64,000 nt of DNA from Cellulomonas denverensis (GTDB taxonomy: Bacteria; Actinomycetota; Actinomycetes; Actinomycetales; Cellulomonadaceae). The notes under the pieces are model-generated. The model saw only the letters and a list, made by a program, of their open reading frames with translations, searched no databases and was not told the DNA's origin. The position numbers were made by a program, and so were the translations under genes. Below, piece by piece: positions 53,459 through 61,702 of the stretch; positions within the stretch are counted from its first letter, which is position 1; every line of letters starts with the position of its first letter. The DNA lies in assembly GCF_012396125.1 (NCBI RefSeq), contig NZ_JAAXOX010000003.1:248001-312000 (forward strand). The letters run 5' to 3'.

Positions 53459-54501
53459 GCCTGCCCGAGCTGGTGCTGCACGAGTCGGCGCTGGCGCACA
53501 ACCTGGCGGTGATGGCCGATTACTGCCGGACCGCCGGGGTGGAGCTCGCGCCGCACGCCAAGACCCACATGTCGCCCGAGCTGGCCGCCCGGCAACTGGC
53601 CGCCGGTGCCTGGGGCCTGACCGCCGCGACCCCGGCGCAGCTGCGCACCCTGGCCGGCTGGCGGGTGCCGCGGATCCTGCACGCGAACCTGCTGGTCGAC
53701 CCGGCCGACATCGACTGGGTGGCGACCGAGCTGCTGGTGCCGGGTGGCCCGGAGTTCCTCACCTACGTCGACTCCGGCGCCGGGCTGGACCTGCTGCGGG
53801 ACCGGCTGGCGGCGCACCGCCCGGCCCGTCCGCTGCGGCTGCTGCTGGAGCTCGGCTCGCCGGGTGGCCGCACCGGGGTGCGTAACGACGACGACGCCCG
53901 GGCCCTGGCCGCCCGGGTGCGCGGCTCGGCGCTGGTGGAGCTGGCCGGGATCGCCGCCTTCGAGGGACTGACCCACGACCCGGCGCCCCGTGCCGCCCTG
54001 CTGGCCCGGGTCCGGGCGCTGACCGAGGAGCTGCGCCCGCCGCTGGTCACCGCCGGGGGATCGTCCTACTTCGACGAGGTGGTGGCCGCCCTCGGCGACC
54101 TGGACGCGACGCTGGTGCTGCGCTCCGGCTGCTACCTGACCCACGACCACGGCGTCTACCAGCGCACCTCGCCGCTGCGTGACCGGTTCCGCCCCGCCCT
54201 GGAGCTGCGCGCCGCGGTGCTGTCCCAGCCGGAGGACGGGCTGGCGATCCTCGGCTTCGGCCGCCGCGAGGCCCCCACCGACGACCGGCTGCCGGTGGTG
54301 CTCGGCCACGACGACTGGACCGTCACCGCCGTGAACGACCACCACGCCTTCCTTGCCCTGCCCGCCGGGGTCCGGCTCGCCCCCGGCACCGTGCTCCGGC
54401 TCGGCCTCAGCCACCCGTGCGGCGCCTTCGACCGCTGGCGGACGATCCCGGTGCTGGCCGACGACGGCACCCCGCTGTCCACCGTCCACCCCCACCTGTA
54501 G
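53455..54501 (+). CDS. Fold-type III PLP enzyme (D-threonine aldolase/D-serine dehydratase-like)
   Basis: This is a 348-residue PLP enzyme of the alanine-racemase-like fold. The PLP lysine is in LAPHAKTHMSPELA (Lys about 40). Other landmarks are GLTAATPAQLRTLAGW, a mid-barrel LELGSPGGRTGVR and TAGGSSYFDEV (phosphate-binding). The C-terminal domain ends with SHPCGAFDRWRTIPVLADDG, whose His-Cys pair is the metal site of D-threonine aldolases and D-serine dehydratases. Next to a D-aminoacylase this is the natural next step: cleavage or dehydration of the released D-amino acid. Confidence 0.87.
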   Translation: MSLPELVLHESALAHNLAVMADYCRTAGVELAPHAKTHMSPELAARQLAAGAWGLTAATPAQLRTLAGWRVPRILHANLLVDPADIDWVATELLVPGGPEFLTYVDSGAGLDLLRDRLAAHRPARPLRLLLELGSPGGRTGVRNDDDARALAARVRGSALVELAGIAAFEGLTHDPAPRAALLARVRALTEELRPPLVTAGGSSYFDEVVAALGDLDATLVLRSGCYLTHDHGVYQRTSPLRDRFRPALELRAAVLSQPEDGLAILGFGRREAPTDDRLPVVLGHDDWTVTAVNDHHAFLALPAGVRLAPGTVLRLGLSHPCGAFDRWRTIPVLADDGTPLSTVHPHL

Positions 54502-54515
54502 GAGAGACTCCCCGC

Positions 54516-55715
54516 ATGACCATCGAGCAGCACCTGGACGGCATCCCGCTGTGGGACGGCGAGCGCCTGCACGGCCCGAGCCGGATCACCTGGTCCGGCG
54601 ACCGGATCCTGGAGGTGCGCGAGTCGGCGTCGCGGCACCCGGAGCTGGCGGTGATCCCCGGGCTGATCGACACCCACGTCCACCTGGGCTACCCGGCCGG
54701 CGAGCCCGCGCGGGACGCCGCCACCTGGCCGCTGATCACCCCGGCCGAGGAGCGGTCGCTGCACCTGGCGGCCAACGCGATCCGGTGCGCCCGGGCCGGG
54801 GTGACCACGCTGCGCGACCTGGCCGCCGACTCGATCCAGCTCGCGGTGGGCCGGGCCTTCGACGCCGGGATCCTGACCGGGCCGCGGCTGCTGTCGCACG
54901 GGCAGGTCGGGATGACCGCCGGGCATGGCGACCTGTTCGTCCCGCCGCACTACCCGCACCGCCCGCCGACCGCGGACAGCCCGGACGAGTGCCGCAAGCT
55001 GGTGCGCACCTGGGCCCGGGCCGGGGCGAGCGGGGTGAAGATCTACACCTCCGGCGGGGTGCTGTCGATGGGGGACAAGGTCGGCTGGCGCAACCAGACC
55101 CGCGAGGAGATCGCCACCACCGTCGACGAGGCGCATGCGCTGCAGCTGCTGGTCGCGGCGCACACCCACTCCGCCGAGGGCCTGGACATCGCGCTGGCCG
55201 AGGGGGTCGACTCGATCGAGCACGGCACCGCGATCGCCGAGCGGCACCTGCCCGCGCTGGTGGAGCGGAACCTGCCGGTCGCCCCGACCCTGTTGATCAA
55301 CGACATCATCGCCGAGGCCCGGCGGCCGGTGTCCGCCGAGGCCCAGGCCAAGGCGCGCGAGGTGGTGGCGCTCCGGGACGCGGGCTTCGCCGCCGCCGCA
55401 CAGGCCGGGGTCAGGTTCGTGCTCGGCACCGACGCCTCCGGGCAGTTCGTGCAGTTCGGCGACCAGATGGAGGAGGTGCGCACGATGGCGTCGATGTTCG
55501 GCTGGTCTGCCGAGCGCACCCTCGCCTCGGCGACCTCGGACGCCGCCGACGCGATCGGGCTGGGCGAGGTGACCGGCCGGCTGCGCACCGGCCTGGGCAG
55601 CGACTTCGTGCTGCTGCGCGGGCGGCCGTGGGAGGACATCGACGCGCTGCGGGTGGAGAACATCGTGGCGGTGGTCTCCCGCGGGGTGCTGATCGCCGGA
55701 CAGCTGCCGGACTGA
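54516..55715 (+). CDS. Amidohydrolase (imidazolonepropionase/prolidase-like)
   Basis: This is a 399-residue metal-dependent hydrolase with a TIM-barrel amidohydrolase fold. Metal motifs are VIPGLIDTHVHLGYPAG (HxH), GASGVKIYTSGGVLS (the bridging lysine), LVAAHTHSAEGLDIAL and EHGTAIAE, then VLGTDASGQFVQFG with the catalytic Asp. The group includes Xaa-Pro/Xaa-Arg dipeptidases and imidazolonepropionases, and specificity cannot be told. ATG 54516 has GGAGAG 11 nt upstream. It is the last gene of the importer-enzyme operon and may handle an amide or dipeptide form of the imported compound. Confidence 0.87.
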   Translation: MTIEQHLDGIPLWDGERLHGPSRITWSGDRILEVRESASRHPELAVIPGLIDTHVHLGYPAGEPARDAATWPLITPAEERSLHLAANAIRCARAGVTTLRDLAADSIQLAVGRAFDAGILTGPRLLSHGQVGMTAGHGDLFVPPHYPHRPPTADSPDECRKLVRTWARAGASGVKIYTSGGVLSMGDKVGWRNQTREEIATTVDEAHALQLLVAAHTHSAEGLDIALAEGVDSIEHGTAIAERHLPALVERNLPVAPTLLINDIIAEARRPVSAEAQAKAREVVALRDAGFAAAAQAGVRFVLGTDASGQFVQFGDQMEEVRTMASMFGWSAERTLASATSDAADAIGLGEVTGRLRTGLGSDFVLLRGRPWEDIDALRVENIVAVVSRGVLIAGQLPD

Positions 55716-55724
55716 ACCCCGGGG

Positions 55725-55748
55725 CGGGACCTCCGGTGGGCGGTCCCG
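55725..55748 (+). terminator. GC hairpin after the amidohydrolase operon
   Basis: A 7-bp stem CGGGACC/GGTCCCG (55725-55731 with 55742-55748) has a 10-nt loop and can be extended by flanking CCCCGG/CCGGGG. It starts 10 nt after the amidohydrolase stop and 26 nt before the next gene. No T-run is present. Confidence 0.45.
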
Positions 55749-55773
55749 GGGCCGGGTCGGTGACAATGGGCGG

Positions 55774-56493
55774 GTGACACCTCGCCGCCTCCGCCGCGGC
55801 GCCGCCCTTCCCGCGTCGCTCGCCGTGCTCGCCCTGCTGGCCGCCTGCGGTGGTCCCACCGCCGCGGCGCCGCAGCAGGGTGAGCCCTTCTCGCCGTTGA
55901 TGCCGAGCCAGGGACGCGGCGATCTCCCGGCCCCGGACGCCGACCTCGGCACGGTCGCACCCGGCCGGTCCGCGACGGCCACCCTGTCCGGCACGGCCTC
56001 GGTGGGCTTCGAGGCACCGGGCGAGACCGCCCTGGTCGCCGCGCTGGACTGCTCGGCCTGCACCGGCCCGGTCGAGGTGACCAGCCCGGGCGCCGGCACC
56101 ACCTGGGGGACCGCCGCCGCCCCGCTGACCGGCCAGTTCCTGGTCGACCTCAGCAACGCCGTGGTGCCGGACCGGGTGCAGGTGTCGGCGGACGGCGACT
56201 GGACGCTCACCCTGAGCAGCCCGGAGGACCTGCCGGAGTCCGGTGGACCGCAGAGCGGCACCGGTCCGGTGGTGCTACGGATGGCCGACGAGGGCAAGCA
56301 CGTCCGGGTGGAGGCGACCTCGGCCGGCACCGGGGACGACATCCACGGCCGGCTGGTGTCGGCCGTCGGCGACGACCCGATGTCCCTGGCGGTCGGGGCG
56401 GACGCGGAGCTCGACCAGGTGTACCCGGTGCCGATGCCCGGCCTGGTCGCCCTGGACACCGACGGGTCGTGGACCGTGACGGTGACGCCCTGA
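55774..56493 (+). CDS. Hypothetical secreted lipoprotein
   Basis: This is a 239-residue protein of unknown function. It has a basic start (MTPRRLRRG), a hydrophobic core and lipobox LLAAC (Cys about 25), so it should be lipid-anchored outside the cell. The mature part is acidic and rich in Thr, Gly, Ala and Asp, with repeating beta-strand patterns (SVGFEAPGETALVAALDCSACTGPVEVTSPG and TLSSPEDL), suggesting one or two small beta-sandwich domains. The CSAC pair could form a disulfide. It starts at GTG 55774. Confidence 0.75.
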   Translation: MTPRRLRRGAALPASLAVLALLAACGGPTAAAPQQGEPFSPLMPSQGRGDLPAPDADLGTVAPGRSATATLSGTASVGFEAPGETALVAALDCSACTGPVEVTSPGAGTTWGTAAAPLTGQFLVDLSNAVVPDRVQVSADGDWTLTLSSPEDLPESGGPQSGTGPVVLRMADEGKHVRVEATSAGTGDDIHGRLVSAVGDDPMSLAVGADAELDQVYPVPMPGLVALDTDGSWTVTVTP

Positions 56494-56530
56494 CCGCGGC
56501 GCCGGAGCACGCCCGCCCCCACCGACCCCA

Positions 56531-56575
56531 CTGTGCCCACTGTGCCCGATGTGCCCGCTGTGCCCGCTGTGCCCG
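56531..56575. repeat. Five-copy 9-bp tandem repeat
   Basis: Five consecutive 9-bp units of CTGTGCCCR type (CTGTGCCCA, CTGTGCCCG, ATGTGCCCG, CTGTGCCCG, CTGTGCCCG) lie between the lipoprotein and methyltransferase genes. The nine-base period keeps frame, so it is also open in translation. Its position 25 nt before the methyltransferase start could affect spacing of its promoter or leader. It is a candidate variable-number repeat. Confidence 0.8.
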
Positions 56576-56599
56576 TGACGACCCGCCCCGAGGAGCCCG

Positions 56600-57730
56600 A
56601 TGACCGACGATCTGTTCGCCGCCCTGCGCTGCGAGCCGGAGATCGCCTCCCCGGACCTGGTCGCGGTGGACGCCTCCGACCGGCTGATCCTGGACGAGGC
56701 GGCCGGAGCGCTGGCCGGGGCCGAGGACGGCACGGTGGTGGTGATCGGCGACCGGTACGGGGCGCTGACCCTCGGCGCGGCGGCCCGGCACGGGCTGGAC
56801 GGTCTGCGCACGCACACCGACCGGCTGACCGGCGAACTCGCACTGGCCGCGAACGCGGACCGGCTGGCGATGACCGGGCGATACCGGGCGCTGGACCTGG
56901 TACCGGAGCTGGTCGCCGGGGCCCGGGTGGTGCTGGCACAGCTGCCGCGCTCCCTGGACGCGCTGGACGAGCTGGCCGCCCTGCTCGCCGCGCACGCCGA
57001 CCCGTCGGTGGTGCTGGTCGCCGGCGGCCGGGACAAGCACATGTCCCGGGCGATGAACGACGTGCTGGCCCGGCACTTCACCACCGTGCACGCCAGCCGG
57101 GGACGGCAGAAGTCCCGGGTGCTGCACGCCGCGGGTCCCCGCCCGGGGCGTGGCCGCCTGTGGCCGGTCCGGGTCCGGCACGACGACCTGGGCCTGACCG
57201 TGTGCGCACACGGGGCCGCCTTCGCCGGGCCGCGGATCGACATCGGCACCCGGTTCCTGGTCGAGCGGCTGGACGCGGCGATGCCGGAGGCCCGGGTCGC
57301 GGTGGACCTGGGCTGCGGCACCGGGGTGCTGGCCTGCGTGCTGGCCCGGCGGGACAACCGGCCGCTGGTGATCGCCACCGACGAGTCCGCCGCCGCAGTC
57401 GCCTCCGCCCGGGCCACCGCCGCCGCGAACGACCTGGGCGACCGGGTGCGGGTGCAGCGGGCCCGGGGCACCGACGGCATCGACCCGGGCAGTGCCGACC
57501 TGGTGGTGCTCAACCCGCCGTTCCACATCGGCGCGGCGGTGGAGGACGGCATCGCCCGCACCCTGTTCGCCGAGGCCGCCCGGGTGTTGCGCCCGGGCGG
57601 GGAGCTGTGGTGCGTGTGGAACTCCGCCCTGCGCTACCGGCCGAGCCTGACCCAGGCGGTCGGGCCGACCCGGCAGATCGCCCGGAACACCAAGTTCACG
57701 ATCACGGCGTCGGTGTCGGTCCCGCGCTGA
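56600..57730 (+). CDS. Ribosomal RNA guanine-N2 methyltransferase, RlmG/RsmC-like
   Basis: This is a 376-residue class I SAM methyltransferase with two tandem Rossmann-like domains. The N-terminal one (about 1-190) lacks a SAM motif. The C-terminal one has VAVDLGCGTGVLACVLARR (motif I, about 234-252), VIATDESAAAVASARATAAAN and the catalytic LVVLNPPFHIGAAV (NPPF motif, m2G class). This duplicated layout is that of RlmG and RsmC, which modify 23S G1835 or 16S G1207. Length favours RlmG. The end overlaps the convergent GH10 gene by 29 bp. Confidence 0.9.
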   Translation: MTDDLFAALRCEPEIASPDLVAVDASDRLILDEAAGALAGAEDGTVVVIGDRYGALTLGAAARHGLDGLRTHTDRLTGELALAANADRLAMTGRYRALDLVPELVAGARVVLAQLPRSLDALDELAALLAAHADPSVVLVAGGRDKHMSRAMNDVLARHFTTVHASRGRQKSRVLHAAGPRPGRGRLWPVRVRHDDLGLTVCAHGAAFAGPRIDIGTRFLVERLDAAMPEARVAVDLGCGTGVLACVLARRDNRPLVIATDESAAAVASARATAAANDLGDRVRVQRARGTDGIDPGSADLVVLNPPFHIGAAVEDGIARTLFAEAARVLRPGGELWCVWNSALRYRPSLTQAVGPTRQIARNTKFTITASVSVPR

Positions 57731-59357
57731 GTCCGGCCAGGAAGCCCTGGTAGGCGGGTTTCGCCTGCAACTCGTCGTCGAACAGCAGCGGCGCCTCCAG
57801 CGGCCGGTCCCGCGGCCAGGTGCGCAGCCAGGACCGGGTGTCGTACAGCCCCCACACCCCGATGAACTCCGGGTCCCGGGCCACCACGGCGGTGACCAGC
57901 TCCCGCACCAGGTCGCCCTGCTCGGCGAGCTGGTCGGCGGTGACCCGGTCCAGGTCCTGGTCCGGGGCGGTCAGGGCGACGTCGAGCTCGGTCACCGCCT
58001 GGCGCAGGCCCAGGGCCGCGACCTCGTCCAGGGTGTCGGCGACCCGCTGCACCGACGCCCCGAGCCGCAGGTGCATCTGGTGCCCGACCGCGTCCACCGG
58101 CACGCCCTCCGCCCGCAACCCGGTCAGCACCGACACCAGGGCGCGTCGCCGGTCCGGGGCGTCGGTGTCGTAGTCGTTCAGGTACAGCGTCACCCCCGGG
58201 CCGAAGGCATCCCGTGCGGTCCGGAACGCCTCGCCCAGGTAGCCGGGGCCGAGCACCTGGTACCAGCGCGAGTGCCGCAGGCCGTCCGGCTGGGCAGGAT
58301 CCAGCGGCTCGTTCACCACATCCCAGGAGAGCACCGGGTTGTCCGCCCCGTAGCGCTCGGCCAGGTGGTCGGCCACCGCCTGGATGTGGGTGTGCAGGCG
58401 CTGGCGGAGCAGTTCCTGGTCGGCGGGGCTGTCGGTCAGCGGACGGCCGTCCGGCGCGGTGAAGAACCAGTCCGGGGTGGAGCGGTGCCAGACCAGGGTG
58501 TGGCCGTGCACCCGCAGCCCGTGCTGCACCGCGAAGTCCAGTACCCGGTCCATCGGCCCGAAGTCGAACTCGCCCTCGGCCGGCTGGACCACCGCGGGCT
58601 TCATCGCGTTCTCCGCGGTGAGCTGGTCGAAGTGCCGCAGCAGCAGCTCCGCCGGGCGGCCGCTGAGGTCCTGGTCGGCCACCGCGGTGCCGATCGGCAG
58701 GTCGGTGGCGCCGGCCAGCGAGGCCAGGCCGGACTGCACCGGCGGTGTCGGCCGGGCGATCCGCACGTCATCCAGGCGCAGATCGGCCAGGGTGTCCGTG
58801 GTCTCCAGGTAGAGCCGCCATTCGCCGCCGCCGTCGTCCTCGGGCACGGTGACCTCCCCGGTGAGTGCGGTCCAGCCGTCGGTGCCGACCTCGGCCCGGG
58901 CCAGGTGCCAGAACCGCTCGTGCTCGCCGGTGCGCTGCAGGGTCAACTGGGCCTGGCCGTGCCGGTCGGCGCCGGGTTCCGCGCCGCCACCCTGGCCGAG
59001 CCGGACCCAGGCGGTCACGGTGTGCGGCTGTCCGGCGGCGATCATGCCGGTGACGTCGACCTGCGCACCGTGCCAGACCTGAGCCCGGCCGGTGATCAGC
59101 AGCGACCCACCGCCGGAGTGCGGCACCTCGGCCGAGCGCTCCACCGCGACCCCCTCGCCGAGAGCCGTCCACCCGGCCGCGTCCTGCTCCGGGTCGTCGA
59201 AGCCGGTCGCCAGGACGGTGGTCAGGTCGGTGGTGGCCGTGGCCGACGCCGCGGGGTTGGGTGCGGGGGCAGGTTCGCGGAGGACCATGAGCACGGCGAC
59301 GGCGACGACGGCGGTGGCGAGGGCGGTGCAGACTCCGATCACGGCCGGTCGGCGCAC
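57702..59357 (-). CDS. GH10 endo-beta-1,4-xylanase with N-terminal carbohydrate-binding domain
   Basis: This is a 551-residue secreted or membrane-anchored xylanase. A hydrophobic helix (about 5-26) is followed by a Pro/Ala linker and a CBM4/9-like beta-sandwich (about 45-185: FDDPEQDAAGWTALGEG, SLLITGRAQVWHGAQVDVT, LRLDDVRIARP), then the GH10 barrel (about 195-545). Catalytic motifs are DVVNEPLD (acid/base Glu) and AVTELDVAL (nucleophile Glu); HGHTLVWHRSTPDWF and IGVWGLYDTRSW are also typical. GTG 59357 follows GAGAGGA; an upstream GTG at 59384 is possible. It supplies xylo-oligosaccharides that a nearby importer could take up. Confidence 0.92.
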   Translation of the reverse strand: MRRPAVIGVCTALATAVVAVAVLMVLREPAPAPNPAASATATTDLTTVLATGFDDPEQDAAGWTALGEGVAVERSAEVPHSGGGSLLITGRAQVWHGAQVDVTGMIAAGQPHTVTAWVRLGQGGGAEPGADRHGQAQLTLQRTGEHERFWHLARAEVGTDGWTALTGEVTVPEDDGGGEWRLYLETTDTLADLRLDDVRIARPTPPVQSGLASLAGATDLPIGTAVADQDLSGRPAELLLRHFDQLTAENAMKPAVVQPAEGEFDFGPMDRVLDFAVQHGLRVHGHTLVWHRSTPDWFFTAPDGRPLTDSPADQELLRQRLHTHIQAVADHLAERYGADNPVLSWDVVNEPLDPAQPDGLRHSRWYQVLGPGYLGEAFRTARDAFGPGVTLYLNDYDTDAPDRRRALVSVLTGLRAEGVPVDAVGHQMHLRLGASVQRVADTLDEVAALGLRQAVTELDVALTAPDQDLDRVTADQLAEQGDLVRELVTAVVARDPEFIGVWGLYDTRSWLRTWPRDRPLEAPLLFDDELQAKPAYQGFLAGLSAGPTPTP

Positions 59358-59516
59358 GGGCGGGTCCTCTCGGTCGGCGGGCACGCCCGGACACGATAGG
59401 CACGCCCGGGTGCGGCCGTCCTGCGCTGCCCGGGATGACCGAACCGGGACCTTCGCCCTGGCGTGTCGTCCGGTTTGTGGCGCAATGTGGGGGAAAGGAC
59501 CCTCGGGGAGGTCATG

Positions 59517-60467
59517 ATGGGCAACGCGATGGTGGTCGGATACGACGGATCGACGGAGTCGGCGACCGCGGTGCGCTGGGCCGCTGCCTGGGCCCGGGAC
59601 CGGCACCGGCCGCTGGAGGTGGTGCACGCCTGGGGCTTCGCCGGGCAGCCGAACGGCGGTGCCGGTGACGGCTGGCTGGGCCGGCAGGTGCTGGACCAGG
59701 TCCGTGAGGTGCCCGAGGAGGGCGCCCGGATCGCGGCGGAGGCGGCTCCCGGGCTGGAGGTGACCCCGGTGCTGGACCACGGGTCGCCGGTGGCCGTGCT
59801 CGCCGCCCGCGGGGCGCACGCGCCGATGGTGGTACTCGGGCGGCACGGTGCCGGGCAGAGTGCCGGACCGCTGCTCGGTTCGGTCACCTCCGGCGTGCTG
59901 CACCAGGCGCCCACCGCGGTGGCGGTGGTGCCCGAGGACGCCACGGCCGGTGGCGCCGGACCGGTGGTGGTCGGCTTCGATGGGTCGCCCGCCTCGTTCA
60001 TCGCCCTGGAGGAGGGCCGGTCGGCAGCCGAGGCGACCGGGGTGGAGCTGCAGGTGCTGGTCGCCTGGACCCCCACCGCGCAGGGGACGACGCCGACCCT
60101 GACCGGGCTGGCTGCGCTGACCGCGGACGGTGCCCGGCAGGCCGCCGAGCAGGTCGCCGGGCGGGCGCGGCGCTGGTGCCAGACCCGGCCCGAGCTGGAC
60201 ACCGCGGTCCGGCTGGTCGAGGGCCGGGCCAAGGACGTGCTGATCCGGCGGTCGGTGGATGCCTCGCTGGTGGTGGTCGGGTCCCGGGGCCGGGGCGGGT
60301 TCGTCAGCCTGGTGCTGGGCTCGGTCAGCCGGGCGGTGGTGCACCGCGGGCACAGCCCGGTGCTGGTCACCCGTGATCCGGAGGCGGTGCAGCGGGCGCT
60401 GAGCGCGATGGAGCTGCCCGCGCAGCGGGTGGACACCCCGGCGGACGGGGTGCGGGTCCAGCCCTAG
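59517..60467 (+). CDS. Universal stress protein, tandem UspA domains
   Basis: This is a cytoplasmic protein of about 316 residues with two Usp domains (about 1-140 and 148-300). Each ends in an ATP-binding G-2x-G-9x-G(S/T) motif: GRHGAGQSAGPLLGS in the first and GSRGRGGFVSLVLGS in the second, both followed by the VLHQAPTAVAVV or VVHRGHSPVLV strand. Two ATGs (59514, 59517) follow GGGGAGGTC; the second has better spacing. Actinobacteria carry many such proteins. Its TAG shares CTAG with the convergent LacI gene. Confidence 0.92.
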   Translation: MGNAMVVGYDGSTESATAVRWAAAWARDRHRPLEVVHAWGFAGQPNGGAGDGWLGRQVLDQVREVPEEGARIAAEAAPGLEVTPVLDHGSPVAVLAARGAHAPMVVLGRHGAGQSAGPLLGSVTSGVLHQAPTAVAVVPEDATAGGAGPVVVGFDGSPASFIALEEGRSAAEATGVELQVLVAWTPTAQGTTPTLTGLAALTADGARQAAEQVAGRARRWCQTRPELDTAVRLVEGRAKDVLIRRSVDASLVVVGSRGRGGFVSLVLGSVSRAVVHRGHSPVLVTRDPEAVQRALSAMELPAQRVDTPADGVRVQP

Positions 60468-61537
60468 GCGGGGGTGCCGCTGCGCGGTGGGGCAGTGCTG
60501 GCCCGCTGCACCAGGCGGGTCGGCACGATGATGCGCTGATCGGCGACCACCTCCCGGTCCCGGATCTGGCGCAGCAGCAGGTCCATCAGCTGCCGTCCGA
60601 TCAGGTGGAAGTCCTGCTGCACGGTGGTCAGCGGCGGCCAGAGGAACTCGGCCAGCGGGATGTCGTCGAAGCCCACCACCGACACGTCCCGCGGCACCCG
60701 GAGCCCGGCCTCGGACAGCGCGCGGATCAGGCCGGCGGCCATCTCGTCATTCGCGGCGAACACCGCGGTGATCGCGTCCCGGCGCACCGCCTCGGCGATC
60801 CGCTGCCCGTGCTGGTAGCCGGAGCGGGCCGACCAGTCGCCGCGCAGCGGTTCGGGCACCGGGCGGCCGGCGCCGATCAGGTGTGCGCGCCAGGTCTCCA
60901 CCCGGATCTCGGCCGGGGCGGAGGAGGCGGGTCCGGCCAGGTGGTGCACGGTGTGGTGGCCCAGGTCGAGCAGGTGCTGCACCGCCAGGTGGGTGCCGGT
61001 GACCTGATCCGCGCCGACCGCGGGGTGGTGCCCGGCGAACCGGCTGTCGGAGACCACCACCGGCACCCGGGGCGGCAGCACCAGGTTGGTCGGGGTGGCG
61101 GTCTCGGCGCGGATGATCACCAGGCCGTCGATCGACTGGTGCGACAGCCGGGCGGCCGCCTCGGTCACCTCGTCCGAGGAGGGGGACTGCACGTCCACCA
61201 GGCTGACGGTGTAGCCCTCGGCCCGGGCGGCCTCGACCACCGCCTCGACGGTGCGGGACTCACCGGTGCGGGCCAGTCGGTGGGCGATCATCCCGATGGT
61301 GCCGAAGCTGCCGGAGCGCAGGGCCCGGGCGGCGTGGTTGGGCGAGTAGCCGAGTTCGTCCATCGCTGCCAGCACCCGGTCCCGGGTCGCGGGGCGCACG
61401 TTGTCGGCGCCGGTGGACACCCGGGAGACGGTCTGGGCGGAGACCCCGGCGAGCCGGGCGACGTCGCCGATCGAAGGGCTGGGCCGGGCGGGGCGGGCGC
61501 CACCGGCGGTTCCGTCGGCGGACACAGCGGTCGACAT
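60464..61537 (-). CDS. LacI-family repressor of the adjacent sugar importer
   Basis: This is a 357-residue LacI/GalR protein with HTH (SIGDVARLAGVSAQTVSRVSTGADNVRPATRDRVLAAMDELGY), hinge (SPNHAARALRSGSFGTIGMI) and a sugar-binding domain (MAAGLIRALSEAGLRVPRDVSVVGFDDIPLAEFLWPPLTTVQQD). ATG 61537 is used. It is divergent from an ABC sugar importer, and the gap holds two perfect 18-bp palindromes and a third imperfect one with a TGACGT core, one next to its own start. Confidence 0.93.
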   Translation of the reverse strand: MSTAVSADGTAGGARPARPSPSIGDVARLAGVSAQTVSRVSTGADNVRPATRDRVLAAMDELGYSPNHAARALRSGSFGTIGMIAHRLARTGESRTVEAVVEAARAEGYTVSLVDVQSPSSDEVTEAAARLSHQSIDGLVIIRAETATPTNLVLPPRVPVVVSDSRFAGHHPAVGADQVTGTHLAVQHLLDLGHHTVHHLAGPASSAPAEIRVETWRAHLIGAGRPVPEPLRGDWSARSGYQHGQRIAEAVRRDAITAVFAANDEMAAGLIRALSEAGLRVPRDVSVVGFDDIPLAEFLWPPLTTVQQDFHLIGRQLMDLLLRQIRDREVVADQRIIVPTRLVQRASTAPPRSGTPA

Positions 61538-61551
61538 GCGCCGATCGTAAC

Positions 61552-61680
61552 GGTGATGACGTGAACATCGGAGCGGTCCGCGCCGAATGGTGACGTCACC
61601 ATTTCGTGACCGATCGATCGTTGACGCGGGTTCCGGGCCTGTGGGAGCGTTGCGGCGCATCGGATGTTGACGTCAACATC
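61552..61680. promoter_or_regulatory. Three LacI operators with TGACGTCA core
   Basis: Site 1 is 61552-61569 (GGTGATGACGTGAACATC, imperfect), site 2 is 61586-61603 (AATGGTGACGTCACCATT, perfect) and site 3 is 61663-61680 (GATGTTGACGTCAACATC, perfect). Site 1 is 15 bp from the lacI start, and site 3 is about 20 bp before the permease start. TTGACG at 61621-61626 could be the -35 box of the importer, although no good -10 follows. Sites 2 and 3 are 77 bp apart, near seven helical turns, which would allow looping. Confidence 0.75.
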
Positions 61681-61702
61681 TGCCCCGAAGGAGTGGCTCC
61701 CC

